NCBI GenBank assembly: GCA_947462335.1
Contig: OX381710.1
Span: 64,537,303-64,601,302, forward strand
Length of the DNA stretch: 64,000 nt
Origin: Harmothoe impar
Lineage: Eukaryota; Annelida; Polychaeta; Phyllodocida; Polynoidae
Direction of reading: 5' to 3'
The notes beneath the pieces are model-generated. The model saw nothing but the letters and a program-made list of their open reading frames with translations. It had not been told where the DNA came from and searched no databases. A program made the position numbers and the translations under genes. This document shows positions 1-11,389 of this stretch, in pieces (the stretch's first letter is position 1; each line of letters opens with the position of its first letter).

Positions 1-84
1 AGACGCGCAGGTAGCAGCGCAGCTGGCCGTCCACCGCCGGCGGCAGGCTCGTGCTGGTCGGCACATCCTCTATCAGCGACGTGT
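1..84 (-). CDS. possible partial coding exon at window edge
   Basis: Read on the minus strand, a pyrimidine-rich tract ending in a cag acceptor (complement of about 85-105) is followed by 84 nt that stay open in one frame to the window edge. The translation is non-repetitive (it includes the stretch VDGQLRCYLRV) and the segment is GC-rich compared with the flanking DNA. No domain is recognised. It may be an internal exon of a gene extending left of the window, or a chance open stretch. Confidence 0.25.
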
Positions 85-799
85 CTGTCACAACAAACAA
101 ATAGGACGACTCTAACTTCTCTCATGAATGGTGGCGGGCGGAATATAGCCTTATTATAGGGGCTAGTTGGGACTGGAGCTGGTTGCAGCGTCCCGCAATA
201 AAAAAACAACTGCAACAAGCCTGTCCCCTCTTTGTCCCCTATTTGTGTTATCAGTGGGTTTAACATCAATTAACCAGCGAAATTTGAAATGGCGGACCCA
301 CTATAACGGGACTAGCGCATTAGGCCATGGGGGCCGCCATCTTGGCTCAGAGCAATGCATTGTGGTTAGGCCCCCGACTTCAGAGCAGTGCATCATGGGA
401 GAATTTCTTATCAGCACCTTTGTTCTAGGTGTGAGGAGAGGGGATTAGCCTGATAAGGAGATGGGGTTTAGCCCCCGACTACCTGAGGTACCAGGATGTG
501 CTAGTCCCGTTATTATTTTGATTGGCAGCTCCCGGGGCGTAGAGTCTACACTCATGGCCTCGGGAAGACACCCAGATGCCTCACAAACGTCAAAGGGGTA
601 CTGTACATCATACATTGTGATCCATTGTGTTGATTTGATAATGATGACGTATGAACGTTACAGGGGGGGGGGAGGGTGAAAACAAATACCTTAATTAGGG
701 AGTGTTCATTTATTAGTTACTGGGGGACGTAATCTGGGGGGCATAACAAATTATACCCAATTTTAGCTTTAAAAAAAAAGGTCCCAAATGTTACAATAC
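85..799. other. intergenic flank, no supported gene
   Basis: Short open frames at 167-448 and 461-679 lack codon-like composition, introns or domains. The stretch holds a G-run (about 664-673), an A-run (about 769-779) and near 695-745 a segment beginning ttagggagtg that resembles the dispersed poly-C/poly-G repeat seen again near 11870-11930. The last four bases (796-799, atac) are the left target-site duplication of the adjoining LTR array. Confidence 0.5.
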
Positions 800-2387
800 T
801 GTAGCGTTTCGCGTCGTCTACTCCCCCCCCCCCTCGGCGCTGCCAGCGGCGGGCGGGCGGGACCGGTAGCCGGGGCCGGCGTGAGAACTGCGGCCCTGCG
901 CGTCCCTGTGCGGCCCCAATGCACCTATTATCGCCCCTGACATGGCCCTGCAAACACCCTTCAAACTGCAAATTGAAATAAAGTCACCTCACCTACTATA
1001 GTCAGTGCCAAAGACAAGACCTTTAGCTGTCTACTCCTCTTTGGAATAGTCCGGATGCTGCTGTTTTATATGTGTATTTTGAACAAATCACCAGCACCCC
1101 CAACCTCCATGTTTTTCCCATGCTGGGCTCTGGTAGACTGACAGCCAACTAGCCTCCAACCTTACCAACCCAAGCTTTCTGATTTACTGCTTAGATATAC
1201 AAAGTCACCCAAATTAAAGGGGCACACTAGTTAGAAGTGGCCTTCACCAAACTAGCCTACCTGGGCTAGTGGACCAAATCATAGTTTGAATCACTGTATT
1301 TTAGCAGATAAGAGGACCCTGATCTGAACTGAGAAAATGGCTGAAAGGGCCATTTTGGCCCTTCCCCAGACCCTAGTTCTTTTCACTCCTATTCTAGCTT
1401 ATTTTCTATAGATTTACACAATTCAAGTGCTGTTCCCCACTAATGTGGCACTCTAGATTAACATGCCACAACTTTCAATTTGCTAAATATTACCATTATT
1501 TTATAAAAGAGAAGTTATAAATACTGGAACCTGATTGGCTGGATTCTGATTGGCTGAGACTTGGTCACGTGATCATTCCAGCCTGGTAGCATAAAAGGGA
1601 GGGCTCCCACCCCAATCAGGCAGAACCCACCAGGCTCTCAACCCCACCACACCCCAGGAGCAGCTCACTATCTTCAGACCACCTGCACTACCTTCAGACC
1701 ACCTGCACTACCTTCAGACCACCTGCACTATCTTCAAACAACCTGCACTCCTGCACTTTTAGACCTTCAAGATGACCCCTTTAGACCTGCACTTTCAAGA
1801 CCTAGGAACCTTCAGAAACCCATCGTTAGCCAACTCTAAAACCATGGAACTTTATTTCAGAGAACCTTCAAACCAACTTTAGATCAAGAATTCACCGGCG
1901 CCCCCCATCACCGACACTTAGAAACCTCGATTCACAGACGTACCGAGTTTTACCCGGGAAACCGAACATATTCGTCACTTTATCGTAGAACCGTGGGCTT
2001 AGCGGAGTCCTGGCCCAATGTATTCGTCACTTTACTTTATCACGGAACTCGGGCTTAGCGGAGTCCTGGCCCTCCTGCACACTTAGAGATAGAACTTGGG
2101 CTTAGTCTTAAATCCTGGCCCCTAGATTTATTCAACCGAACGTCGCCGAGCATTTATATTAGGCCTACCGCGTGCCGATAGACATCTACTTATCCTTCAT
2201 ACAACTATATTATTATGTCTAGAATAAAAGAGCATTTGAACTGTAATTTTACTTGTTGTCATGTGTCCTCATCTAGTGTTAATGCCATCCTAGTGGTCCG
2301 AACCCCCGTGTCTCGAACACACCTCTTTTGACTTTAGAGAAGTCAACCCCTCCCCCCCCCCACTATACGATCGGAGAAAACGCTACA
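800..2387 (+). repeat. LTR 1 of TR-GAG array
   Basis: TG...CA-ended LTR. A GC-rich 5' part (about 830-915) is followed by an E-box CACGTG near 1566, a TATA-like cataaaag at 1590-1597, three direct copies of a 21-bp unit (accttcagaccacctgcact) at about 1670-1735, and AATAAA at 2223-2228. This ordering gives the usual U3, R and U5 layout. It is nearly identical to the LTRs at 4590 and 8379. Confidence 0.88.
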
Positions 2388-2392
2388 GAAAA

Positions 2393-2410
2393 TGGCGCCG
2401 TGACCAGGAT
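2393..2410 (+). promoter_or_regulatory. primer-binding site, copy 1
   Basis: Five bases after the LTR end, tggcgccgtgaccaggat begins with TGG, the complement of a tRNA CCA end, in the position expected for minus-strand priming. I could not assign the tRNA with confidence. The same site follows LTR 2 (about 6182) but not LTR 3, as expected for a terminal LTR. Confidence 0.6.
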
Positions 2411-2556
2411 GGCTAAGTCACACTAGTGAGGACATTTGATTAACTTTTTCAGTCAAGACTCTTTCCTAAAAATTACATAGGCCTATTTTTGCAGACCGAC
2501 TTTTACTCTACCCGCTGCAATTATCTTCAGGAACTTATTTCTTCACAACCAGCAGT

Positions 2557-3582
2557 ATGAGCTTCCTGAGTAAGAGTTTCACGGCTGTCCGAAGTTTCTT
2601 CTCTTCTCGGGCTAGCCGATCTGAGAACGAACCAATGAGCGAGTCATCAACCTTTGAATGTGAGGCTGACCACGTCACCGAGACTCCCGAGGACCAAGGC
2701 TTAAGTGACAGCATATCTCTATTCCTGGATCAAGACCATGGCATGGTGAACCCACCAACCTTCACCACACCGTGTAATGCAAGACCCCCTTATGAGAACC
2801 GGCACCGAAGGAAGGCGAAGGAACCGATTCGTTACAATGGTAAAGCTGACCTGCTTGATTGGCTCAGTCACTTCCGCAGCATTGCTGTGTGGAACGACTG
2901 GGATGATCAGGAGTATGGTCTGCAGTTGGCTTGTTCACTTGTAGAAGATGCACGTGAGGTACTCTCCTCCATACCGGAACATCTTCAGTATGACCGAGAA
3001 ACGCTTGAATCATCACTACGACAACGGTTCTACCCTCCTGGGAGGGAATACTCGTACGCTCTTCAGCTTCACAACCGTGCCATGAGTCCCAACGAGAGTG
3101 TCTCAACATATGGTGCCACTGTTCGACGGTTGGCCCTTCGAGCATACCCGGACAGCCCTTTGAGTGAAAGGGCCCTGATGGACCACTTTATACGAGGACT
3201 CCCGACAAAGGACATGAGGCGCCATGTGCACGTCAGCAAGGTGAAAAGCCTGAATGACGCCATAGACATGGCCGTGGACTACCAGACATTTGATGACTCT
3301 GAGAAGGCAAAGAAATCACAGGTGGCGCCTAAGCCCCCGGCGGTAGAAGCTGTGGCCACCGAATTTGGAGTCCAACATTTTGAGAGGAGCCAACCTCGAG
3401 GACTAGCTGAAGTCCAATGCTATAGGTGCCGGAATTATGGGCACTACGCCAACGAGTGCAACTCATTTAGTACAGGCTCACCGAACAGGCCAGTTGAAAG
3501 CTGCCTCCAGGCTGTTATTGAATCAAGCGGTTCAGGCAGCCAGATGGTAGCCACTCTAGCTGGGCAGCCATTCAACGCTTGA
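2557..3582 (+). CDS. gag: Ty3/gypsy-type Gag, copy 1
   Basis: This 341-aa protein supplies the structural capsid and nucleocapsid of an LTR element and acts in cytoplasmic particles. Residues 1-80 are a Ser/Glu-rich leader. Residues about 90-250 match the retrotransposon Gag (capsid) pattern, with a tryptophan-rich start (DWLSHF, VWNDWDD), an LRQRFYPPG block and a DHFIRGLP block. A zinc knuckle of the form C-x2-C-x4-H-x4-C spans C288-C301. The start is the first ATG after the primer-binding site and the stop is followed by 1 kb of non-coding tail. No pol reading frame overlaps or follows, so reverse transcription must be supplied by another element. Its translation equals that of the copy at 6346. 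Confidence 0.9.
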   Translation: MSFLSKSFTAVRSFFSSRASRSENEPMSESSTFECEADHVTETPEDQGLSDSISLFLDQDHGMVNPPTFTTPCNARPPYENRHRRKAKEPIRYNGKADLLDWLSHFRSIAVWNDWDDQEYGLQLACSLVEDAREVLSSIPEHLQYDRETLESSLRQRFYPPGREYSYALQLHNRAMSPNESVSTYGATVRRLALRAYPDSPLSERALMDHFIRGLPTKDMRRHVHVSKVKSLNDAIDMAVDYQTFDDSEKAKKSQVAPKPPAVEAVATEFGVQHFERSQPRGLAEVQCYRCRNYGHYANECNSFSTGSPNRPVESCLQAVIESSGSGSQMVATLAGQPFNA

Positions 3583-4589
3583 AGGAAGAGATGCGCCAGC
3601 ACTGAAACTGATGACGACTTTGGTTATGTCCTTTTTTGATTGGTGTGATATCCATTCACCAAGCATGGGACATGCCCCCTTCTTAAGACTGATGGAAGCG
3701 ATACGAGAATAGGTGCCTACCGAGTGCAAGATGGAGAGGAGATGTTTATCCCCTAGTAGAAGAGAAAAATTCACTGGTCATTGGATTCTGACATTGTGTG
3801 CTGCTGTAGAGGGTAAGCAGTGGCAGATGTCACATACAGACTGTCGGCGGAGAGGAGGACAGTGCTGGGTGCACTGTATGTCGATGTCACATACAGACTG
3901 TCAGCGGAAATGGGACAGTGCTGGGTGCACTGTATGTCGTCACATACAGACTGTCAGCAGAAATGGGACAGTGCTGGGTGCACTGTATGTCATCTTTTTG
4001 CAAAAGAGAGTAGCTCAGAAAGCTGAGTTCTGACAGTGTGGACTGTCGGGTAGAGCATCCCCGGAAGGGCAGTGCTGCATGTCACTCTTTATGTGGGAAG
4101 ATGGGGACCTCTAGACAGTGTTTATCTGCCAGATGATTCGCCTTGTTACCTTACCTTGACTCTGATGTTGGAACTGGGCCAGTTTTTGATGCGGGCTCAT
4201 CACACAACTTATTTTTATGAAACTTGACTTATGTGTATTGTTAGGATTAGAAACAAAGATTCTGATTGCTGCAACCAACTACAGGTAGCAGTAGAGAAAC
4301 TGTTATACTCATCGTCCATAGAAGAGCTTCATCATAGATGTCACCTTCATTGGATACTTACCTTCACTGCCTTCGTCGAACTGACCCCTTTATCATACAT
4401 TCCCTGAGTCTAAGAACACATACATCTTAGCACTTACAAAGTTTTGGAAAGGGTCAGTGGAACTTTATTTGACTACACTTCAACACTAGACACCCGATTT
4501 CCAAGAGCTGGTGAAATAATATTTCGAAGAAGTCGACTTCTTCGTAGAGTGCCCAGATGCGGGGTCGCATCTTTTCAAGAAGGGGTCGG
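3583..4589 (+). other. non-coding 3' internal tail of TR-GAG copy 1
   Basis: About 1 kb between the gag stop and LTR 2. It holds the triplicated hairpin repeat (3826-3992), no enzyme-coding frame, and a short purine stretch (aagaagggg, about 4577-4585) just before the LTR that may be the polypurine tract. Short open frames here have no domain. Confidence 0.7.
3826..3992 (+). repeat. three tandem hairpin-forming repeats after gag
   Basis: Three units of about 53-57 bp each begin cacatacagactgtc and end gacagtgctgggtgcactgtatgt. The ends of a unit are complementary (acatacag with ctgtatgt, actgtc with gacagt), so each can fold into a stem-loop. They are preserved at 7615-7781 in copy 2. A packaging, dimerisation or RNA-export role is only an inference. 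Confidence 0.75.
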
Positions 4590-6176
4590 TGTAGCGTTTC
4601 GCGTCGTCTACTCCCCCCCCCCTCGGCGCTGCCAGCGGCGGGCGGGCGGGACCGGTAGCCGGGGCCGGCGTGAGAACTGCGGCCCTGCGCGTCCCTGTGC
4701 GGCCCCAATGCACCTATTATCGCCCCTGACATGGCCCTGCAAACACCCTTCAAACTGCAAATTGAAATAAAGTCACCTCACCTACTATAGTCAGTGCCAA
4801 AGACAAGAACTTTAGCTGTCTACTCCTCTTTGGAATAGTCCGGATGCTGCTGTTTTATATGTGTATTTTGAACAAATCACCAGCACCCCCAACCTCCATG
4901 TTTTTCCCATGCTGGGCTCTGGTAGACTGACAGCCAACTAGCCTCCAACCTTACCAACCCAAGCTTTCTGATTTACTGCTTAGATATACAAAGTCACCCA
5001 AATTAAAGGGGCACACTAGTTAGAAGTGGCCTTCACCAAACTAGCCTACCTAGGCTAGTGGACCAAATCATAGTTTGAATCACTGTATTTTAGCAGATAA
5101 GAGGACCCTGATCTGAACTGAGAAAATGGCTGAAAGGGCCATTTTGGCCCTTCCCCAGACCCTAGTTCTTTTCACTCCTATTCTAGCTTATTCTCTATAG
5201 ATTTACACAATTCAAGTGCTGTTCCCCACTAATGTGGCACTCTAGATTAACATGCCACAACTTTCAATTTGCTAAATATTACCATTATTTTATAAAAGAG
5301 AAGTTATAAATACTGGAACCTGATTGGCTGGATTCTGATTGGCTGAGACTTGGTCACGTGATCATTCCAGCCTGGTAGCATAAAAGGGAGGGCTCCCACC
5401 CCAATCAGGCAGAACCCACCAGGCTCTCAACCCCACCACACCCCAGGAGCAGCTCACTATCTTCAGACCACCTGCACTACCTTCAGACCACCTGCACTAC
5501 CTTCAGACCACCTGCACTATCTTCAAACAACCTGCACTCCTGCACTTTTAGACCTTCAAGATGACCCCTTTAGACCTGCACTTTCAAGACCTAGGAACCT
5601 TCAGAAACCCATCGTTAGCCAACTCTAAAACCATGGAACTTTATTTCAGAGAACCTTCAAACCAACTTTAGATCAAGAATTCACCGGCGCCCCCCATCAC
5701 CGACACTTAGAAACCTCGATTCACAGACGTACCGAGTTTTACCCGGGAAACCGAACATATTCGTCACTTTATCGTAGAACCGTGGGCTTAGCGGAGTCCT
5801 GGCCCAATGTATTCGTCACTTTACTTTATCACGGAACTCGGGCTTAGCGGAGTCCTGGCCCTCCTGCACACTTAGAGATAGAACTTGGGCTTAGTCTTAA
5901 ATCCTGGCCCCTAGATTTATTCAACCGAACGTCGCCGAGCATTTATATTAGGCCTACCGCGTGCCGATAGACATCTACTTATCCTTCATACAACTATATT
6001 ATTATGTCTAGAATAAAAGAGCATTTGAACTGTAATTTTACTTGTTGTCATGTGTCCTCATCTAGTGTTAATGCCATCCTAGTGGTCCGAACCCCCGTGT
6101 CTCGAACACACCTCTTTTGACTTTAGAGAAGTCAACCCCTCCCCCCCCCCACTATACGATCGGAGAAAACGCTACA
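4590..6176 (+). repeat. LTR 2 (shared middle LTR) of TR-GAG array
   Basis: Same termini and internal landmarks as LTR 1, including the TATA-like box, triplicated 21-bp unit and AATAAA. It serves as 3' LTR of copy 1 and 5' LTR of copy 2. Differences from LTR 1 are single bases plus one base in the C-run. Confidence 0.88.
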
Positions 6177-6345
6177 GAAAATGGCGCCGTGACCAGGATG
6201 GCTAAGTCACACTAGTGAGGACATTTGATTAACTTTTTCAGTCAAGACTCTTTCCTAAAAATTACATAGGCCTATTTTTGCAGACCGACTTTTACTCTAC
6301 CCGCTGCAATTATCTTCAGGAACTTATTTCTTCACAACCAGCAGT

Positions 6346-7371
6346 ATGAGCTTCCTGAGTAAGAGTTTCACGGCTGTCCGAAGTTTCTTCTCTTCTCGGG
6401 CTAGCCGATCTGAGAACGAACCAATGAGCGAGTCATCAACCTTTGAATGTGAGGCTGACCACGTCACCGAGACTCCCGAGGACCAAGGCTTAAGTGACAG
6501 CATATCTCTATTCCTGGATCAAGACCATGGCATGGTGAACCCACCAACCTTCACCACACCGTGTAATGCAAGACCCCCTTATGAGAACCGGCACCGAAGG
6601 AAGGCGAAGGAACCGATTCGTTACAATGGTAAAGCTGACCTGCTTGATTGGCTCAGTCACTTCCGCAGCATTGCTGTGTGGAACGACTGGGATGATCAGG
6701 AGTATGGTCTGCAGTTGGCTTGTTCACTTGTAGAAGATGCACGTGAGGTACTCTCCTCCATACCGGAACATCTTCAGTATGACCGAGAAACGCTTGAATC
6801 ATCACTACGACAACGGTTCTACCCTCCTGGGAGGGAATACTCGTACGCTCTTCAGCTTCACAACCGTGCCATGAGTCCCAACGAGAGTGTCTCAACATAT
6901 GGTGCCACTGTTCGACGGTTGGCCCTTCGAGCATACCCGGACAGCCCTTTGAGTGAAAGGGCCCTGATGGACCACTTTATACGAGGACTCCCGACAAAGG
7001 ACATGAGGCGCCATGTGCACGTCAGCAAGGTGAAAAGCCTGAATGACGCCATAGACATGGCCGTGGACTACCAGACATTTGATGACTCTGAGAAGGCAAA
7101 GAAATCACAGGTGGCGCCTAAGCCCCCGGCGGTAGAAGCTGTGGCCACCGAATTTGGAGTCCAACATTTTGAGAGGAGCCAACCTCGAGGACTAGCTGAA
7201 GTCCAATGCTATAGGTGCCGGAATTATGGGCACTACGCCAACGAGTGCAACTCATTTAGTACAGGCTCACCGAACAGGCCAGTTGAAAGCTGCCTCCAGG
7301 CTGTTATTGAATCAAGCGGTTCAGGCAGCCAGATGGTAGCCACTCTAGCTGGGCAGCCATTCAACGCTTGA
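6346..7371 (+). CDS. gag: Ty3/gypsy-type Gag, copy 2
   Basis: This second 341-aa Gag lies 3,789 bp downstream of the first. The two translations are the same at every residue I compared, including the capsid region (about 90-250) and the C-x2-C-x4-H-x4-C knuckle at 288-301. A substitution lies outside gag, at about 7803 (agtagcacag versus agtagctcag in copy 1). Identical coding sequence and near-identical LTRs mean duplication was recent or the copies are being homogenised. It is flanked by the same primer-binding site and tail repeats as copy 1. Confidence 0.9.
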   Translation: MSFLSKSFTAVRSFFSSRASRSENEPMSESSTFECEADHVTETPEDQGLSDSISLFLDQDHGMVNPPTFTTPCNARPPYENRHRRKAKEPIRYNGKADLLDWLSHFRSIAVWNDWDDQEYGLQLACSLVEDAREVLSSIPEHLQYDRETLESSLRQRFYPPGREYSYALQLHNRAMSPNESVSTYGATVRRLALRAYPDSPLSERALMDHFIRGLPTKDMRRHVHVSKVKSLNDAIDMAVDYQTFDDSEKAKKSQVAPKPPAVEAVATEFGVQHFERSQPRGLAEVQCYRCRNYGHYANECNSFSTGSPNRPVESCLQAVIESSGSGSQMVATLAGQPFNA

Positions 7372-8378
7372 AGGAAGAGATGCGCCAGCACTGAAACTGA
7401 TGACGACTTTGGTTATGTCCTTTTTTGATTGGTGTGATATCCATTCACCAAGCATGGGACATGCCCCCTTCTTAAGACTGATGGAAGCGATACGAGAATA
7501 GGTGCCTACCGAGTGCAAGATGGAGAGGAGATGTTTATCCCCTAGTAGAAGAGAAAAATTCACTGGTCATTGGATTCTGACATTGTGTGCTGCTGTAGAG
7601 GGTAAGCAGTGGCAGATGTCACATACAGACTGTCGGCGGAGAGGAGGACAGTGCTGGGTGCACTGTATGTCGATGTCACATACAGACTGTCAGCGGAAAT
7701 GGGACAGTGCTGGGTGCACTGTATGTCGTCACATACAGACTGTCAGCAGAAATGGGACAGTGCTGGGTGCACTGTATGTCATCTTTTTGCAAAAGAGAGT
7801 AGCACAGAAAGCTGAGTTCTGACAGTGTGGACTGTCGGGTAGAGCATCCCCGGAAGGGCAGTGCTGCATGTCACTCTTTATGTGGGAAGATGGGGACCTC
7901 TAGACAGTGTTTATCTGCCAGATGATTCGCCTTGTTACCTTACCTTGACTCTGATGTTGGAACTGGGCCAGTTTTTGATGCGGGCTCATCACACAACTTA
8001 TTTTTATGAAACTTGACTTATGTGTATTGTTAGGATTAGAAACAAAGATTCTGATTGCTGCAACCAACTACAGGTAGCAGTAGAGAAACTGTTATACTCA
8101 TCGTCCATAGAAGAGCTTCATCATAGATGTCACCTTCATTGGATACTTACCTTCACTGCCTTCGTCGAACTGACCCCTTTATCATACATTCCCTGAGTCT
8201 AAGAACACATACATCTTAGCACTTACAAAGTTTTGGAAAGGGTCAGTGGAACTTTATTTGACTACACTTCAACACTAGACACCCGATTTCCAAGAGCTGG
8301 TGAAATAATATTTCGAAGAAGTCGACTTCTTCGTAGAGTGCCCAGATGCGGGGTCGCATCTTTTCAAGAAGGGGTCGG
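7372..8378 (+). other. non-coding 3' internal tail of TR-GAG copy 2
   Basis: Near-identical to 3583-4589, with the triplicated hairpin repeat at 7615-7781. No protease, reverse transcriptase or integrase frame is present. Confidence 0.7.
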
Positions 8379-9976
8379 TGTAGCGTTTCGCGTCGTCTAC
8401 TCCCCCCCCCCTCGGCGCTGCCAGCGGCGGGCGGGCGGGACCGGTAGCCGGGGCCGGCGTGAGAACTGCGGCCCTGCGCGTCCCTGTGCGGCCCCAATGC
8501 ACCTATTATCGCCCCTGACATGGCCCTGCAAACACCCTTCAAACTGCAAATTGAAATAAAGTCACCTCACCTACTATAGTCAGTGCCAAAGACAAGAACT
8601 TTAGCTGTCTACTCCTCTTTGGAATAGTCCGGATGCTGCTGTTTTATATGTGTATTTTGAACAAATCACCAGCACCCCCAACCTCCATGTTTTTCCCATG
8701 CTGGGCTCTGGTAGACTGACAGCCAACTAGCCTCCAACCTTACCAACCCAAGCTTTCTGATTTACTGCTTAGATATACAAAGTCACCCAAATTAAAGGGG
8801 CACACTAGTTAGAAGTGGCCTTCACCAAACTAGCCTACCTAGGCTAGTGGACCAAATCATAGTTTGAATCACTGTATTTTAGCAGATAAGAGGACCCTGA
8901 TCTGAACTGAGAAAATGGCTGAAAGGGCCATTTTGGCCCTTCCCCAGACCCTAGTTCTTTTCACTCCTATTCTAGCTTATTCTCTATAGATTTACACAAT
9001 TCAAGTGCTGTTCCCCACTAATGTGGCACTCTAGATTAACATGCCACAACTTTCAATTTGCTAAATATTACCATTATTTTATAAAAGAGAAGTTATAAAT
9101 ACTGGAACCTGATTGGCTGGATTCTGATTGGCTGAGACTTGGTCACGTGATCATTCCAGCCTGGTAGCATAAAAGGGAGGGCTCCCACCCCAATCAGGCA
9201 GAACCCACCAGGCTCTCAACCCCACCACACCCCAGGAGCAGCTCACTATCTTCAGACCACCTGCACTACCTTCAGACCACCTGCACTACCTTCAGACCAC
9301 CTGCACTATCTTCAAACAACCTGCACTCCTGCACTTTTAGACCTTCAAGATGACCCCTTTAGACCTGCACTTTCAAGACCTAGGAACCTTCAGAAACCCA
9401 TCGTTAGCCAACTCTAAAACCATGGAACTTTATTTCAGAGAACCTTCAAACCAACTTTAGATCAAGAATTCACCGGCGCCCCCCATCACCGACACTTAGA
9501 AACCTCGATTCACAGACGTACCGAGTTTTACCCGGGAAACCGAACATATTCGTCACTTTATCGTAGAACCGTGGGCTTAGCGGAGTCCTGGCCCAATGTA
9601 TTCGTCACTTTACTTTATCACGGAACTCGGGCTTAGCGGAGTCCTGGCCCTCCTGCACACTTAGAGATAGAACTTGGGCTTAGTCTTAAATCCTGGCCCC
9701 TAGATTTATTCAACCGAACGTCGCCGAGCATTTATATTAGGCCTACCGCGTGCCGATAGACATCTACTTATCCTTCATACAACTATATTATTATGTCTAG
9801 AATAAAAGAGCATTTGAACTGTAATTTTACTTGTTGTCATGTGTCCTCATCTAGTGTTAATGCCATCCTAGTGGTCCGAACCCCCGTGTCTCGAACACAC
9901 CTCTTTTGACTTTAGAGAACACAACGAGAAGTCAACCCCTCCCCCCCCCCACTATACGATCGGAGAAAACGCTACA
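8379..9976 (+). repeat. LTR 3 of TR-GAG array
   Basis: Terminal 3' LTR. It carries an extra 11 bp (about 9919-9929, duplicating a gagaa context) near its 3' end that the other two lack. It is followed directly by atac (9977-9980), the right target-site duplication. Confidence 0.88.
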
Positions 9977-9980
9977 ATAC

Positions 9981-11257
9981 CATATACATTTATATACCGG
10001 TACTACATGTAGTTCAAAGAGGGGTGGGGCACGCAAAGAAGTCCAGACACTCTCGAACTGCTTGGAATGTTGAAAGCCCCCCCCCCCCCCCATGTCAAGG
10101 GGTCAACATTGTTTTATACCCCCTGCCCATGCCCCGTTTTTATAAGAAGAGTATATTGGCCTTACATCAGTAAAACATTCAGTCTTTACAGAGCAACAAT
10201 ACAGTGTCAGTGTTACTGTTAGTGAATGTTACACTGTTATTTATTATTTACCGGTACTTTAATATTTACTGTCACTGTAGTGTAGGCTATTTCTGCTCTG
10301 AATGTTCAATGTAGGAATGCCACTCTGACTGCCAGCATTAGTTGCACACACTATGACTATCGCTATCTATGATTATATACATTACTGAGCGTCACACGTA
10401 GTACTGAAAGCTGAAAAGGGGTGACTGACCCTCACCCCCCCCCCTACTCTGCCGGCTCTGGATCCGCGGGGTCGACTTTTTTTTTTGACCCACCCCTTTT
10501 TCCCCCGGGGGGCCACTCCTCATCTTTTCTATAGTCACTATGTGCGAACATCACCCTAAATTTGGTACCCTTATCAAGGGCCGACATTTTTAAAAAGCAT
10601 ACCCTTTTCAAGGTAAACTTACCAGAAAACGGACCCTAATCACAAATGTACCCTAATCACGGGGTGACCCTGAGAAAATATCTGAATCAAGGGTGACCAA
10701 GGAAAATAAAGTAAATTAAAATTTTAGCTATCACTACTGGAAAAAAGAATGGTCTGATTTTTTATTTCCTTTTCAGTGTACCGGTATCCAGTCTATGGGT
10801 CATTGTAGGCCTAGCTACTACGGTACCGGTAGGCTATAAATTGGGCCTTTGATGGGGAGGAGTGGGGGGAGGGGTTGGCCATATCTTTGTCCCCTGATGG
10901 TGTCAAGAAAATTAAAACTCATCGATAGCTATCTATTCTTTTCTTCCTGTCCCATGTTACTATAGCCCCCAAAATGACCCATGTAACTTGCCATGTCCGC
11001 GCATTTCCTCCGTTCATGTTGCATTCCCCCGATGCATTCCCATTTCAAGACTGTGAACAGTTGGGGAATGGGTGCTTAAACGCTTAAATGATACTGATGC
11101 CGAGGTCTTCCTTGTTCCAGGCATTTTAATGCTAACTTAATGGCAAAAAACTTTAAAGAAATCAGAATTATTCCCAAGACACGTTGTTGCCCGAAAAGTA
11201 GGAGACGCATTCAGTCAACCCTTCAGAGGCTTCTCGAGGCACAGTCATGTCGCCTAG
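9981..11257. other. repeat-rich intergenic DNA, no supported gene
   Basis: AT-rich sequence broken by C-runs (about 10079-10092 and 10434-10443) and by short repeated phrases (accctaatcac, tatcaaggg at 10560-10700). No long open frame, TIR pair or RNA gene was recognised. Confidence 0.4.
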
Positions 11258-11293
11258 TGACGTGACGTTGCGTAGTGACGTGACGTGACGTCA
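11258..11293. promoter_or_regulatory. cluster of CRE-like sites
   Basis: Repeated tgacgtga half-sites (from 11258 and again from 11276) lead into a perfect cAMP-response palindrome TGACGTCA at 11286-11293. It lies about 100 bp upstream of an ATGGCGGAC start with a good translation context (11390). CREB/ATF sites in this spacing are typical of CpG-type animal promoters. The motif is seen; promoter function is inferred. Confidence 0.5.
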
Positions 11294-11389
11294 CAGATAT
11301 TCACTCTCCCTGTACAGTCTGTATTTGCAACACCCTGTCTAATTGGATTGGGTAAAATGTGATTGGAGAATGTGAAAATGATGCACAAA

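Larger units (their letters stand above)
800..9976 (+). mobile_element. tandem triple-LTR array of a gag-only LTR retrotransposon
   Basis: Three LTRs (1588, 1587 and 1598 bp) alternate with two 2,202-bp internal regions. Each LTR starts tgtagcgttt and ends aaaacgctaca, a matching inverted terminus. The whole 9.18-kb block is bounded by the same 4 bp, atac (796-799 and 9977-9980), whereas no duplication separates the units. Each internal region encodes only a Gag protein and has no protease, reverse transcriptase or integrase. It therefore fits a terminal-repeat retrotransposon with a gag domain (TR-GAG type) that must borrow enzymes in trans. Copies differ at only a few bases, so the array is young. 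It probably arose by unequal exchange between LTRs after one insertion, or from integration of a multimer. An assembly duplication is the main alternative. Confidence 0.88.

Noticed and set aside
4444..4770. 108-aa and 99-aa frames across the gag tail/LTR boundary
   Set aside because: They cross an LTR border and recur only because the unit is repeated.
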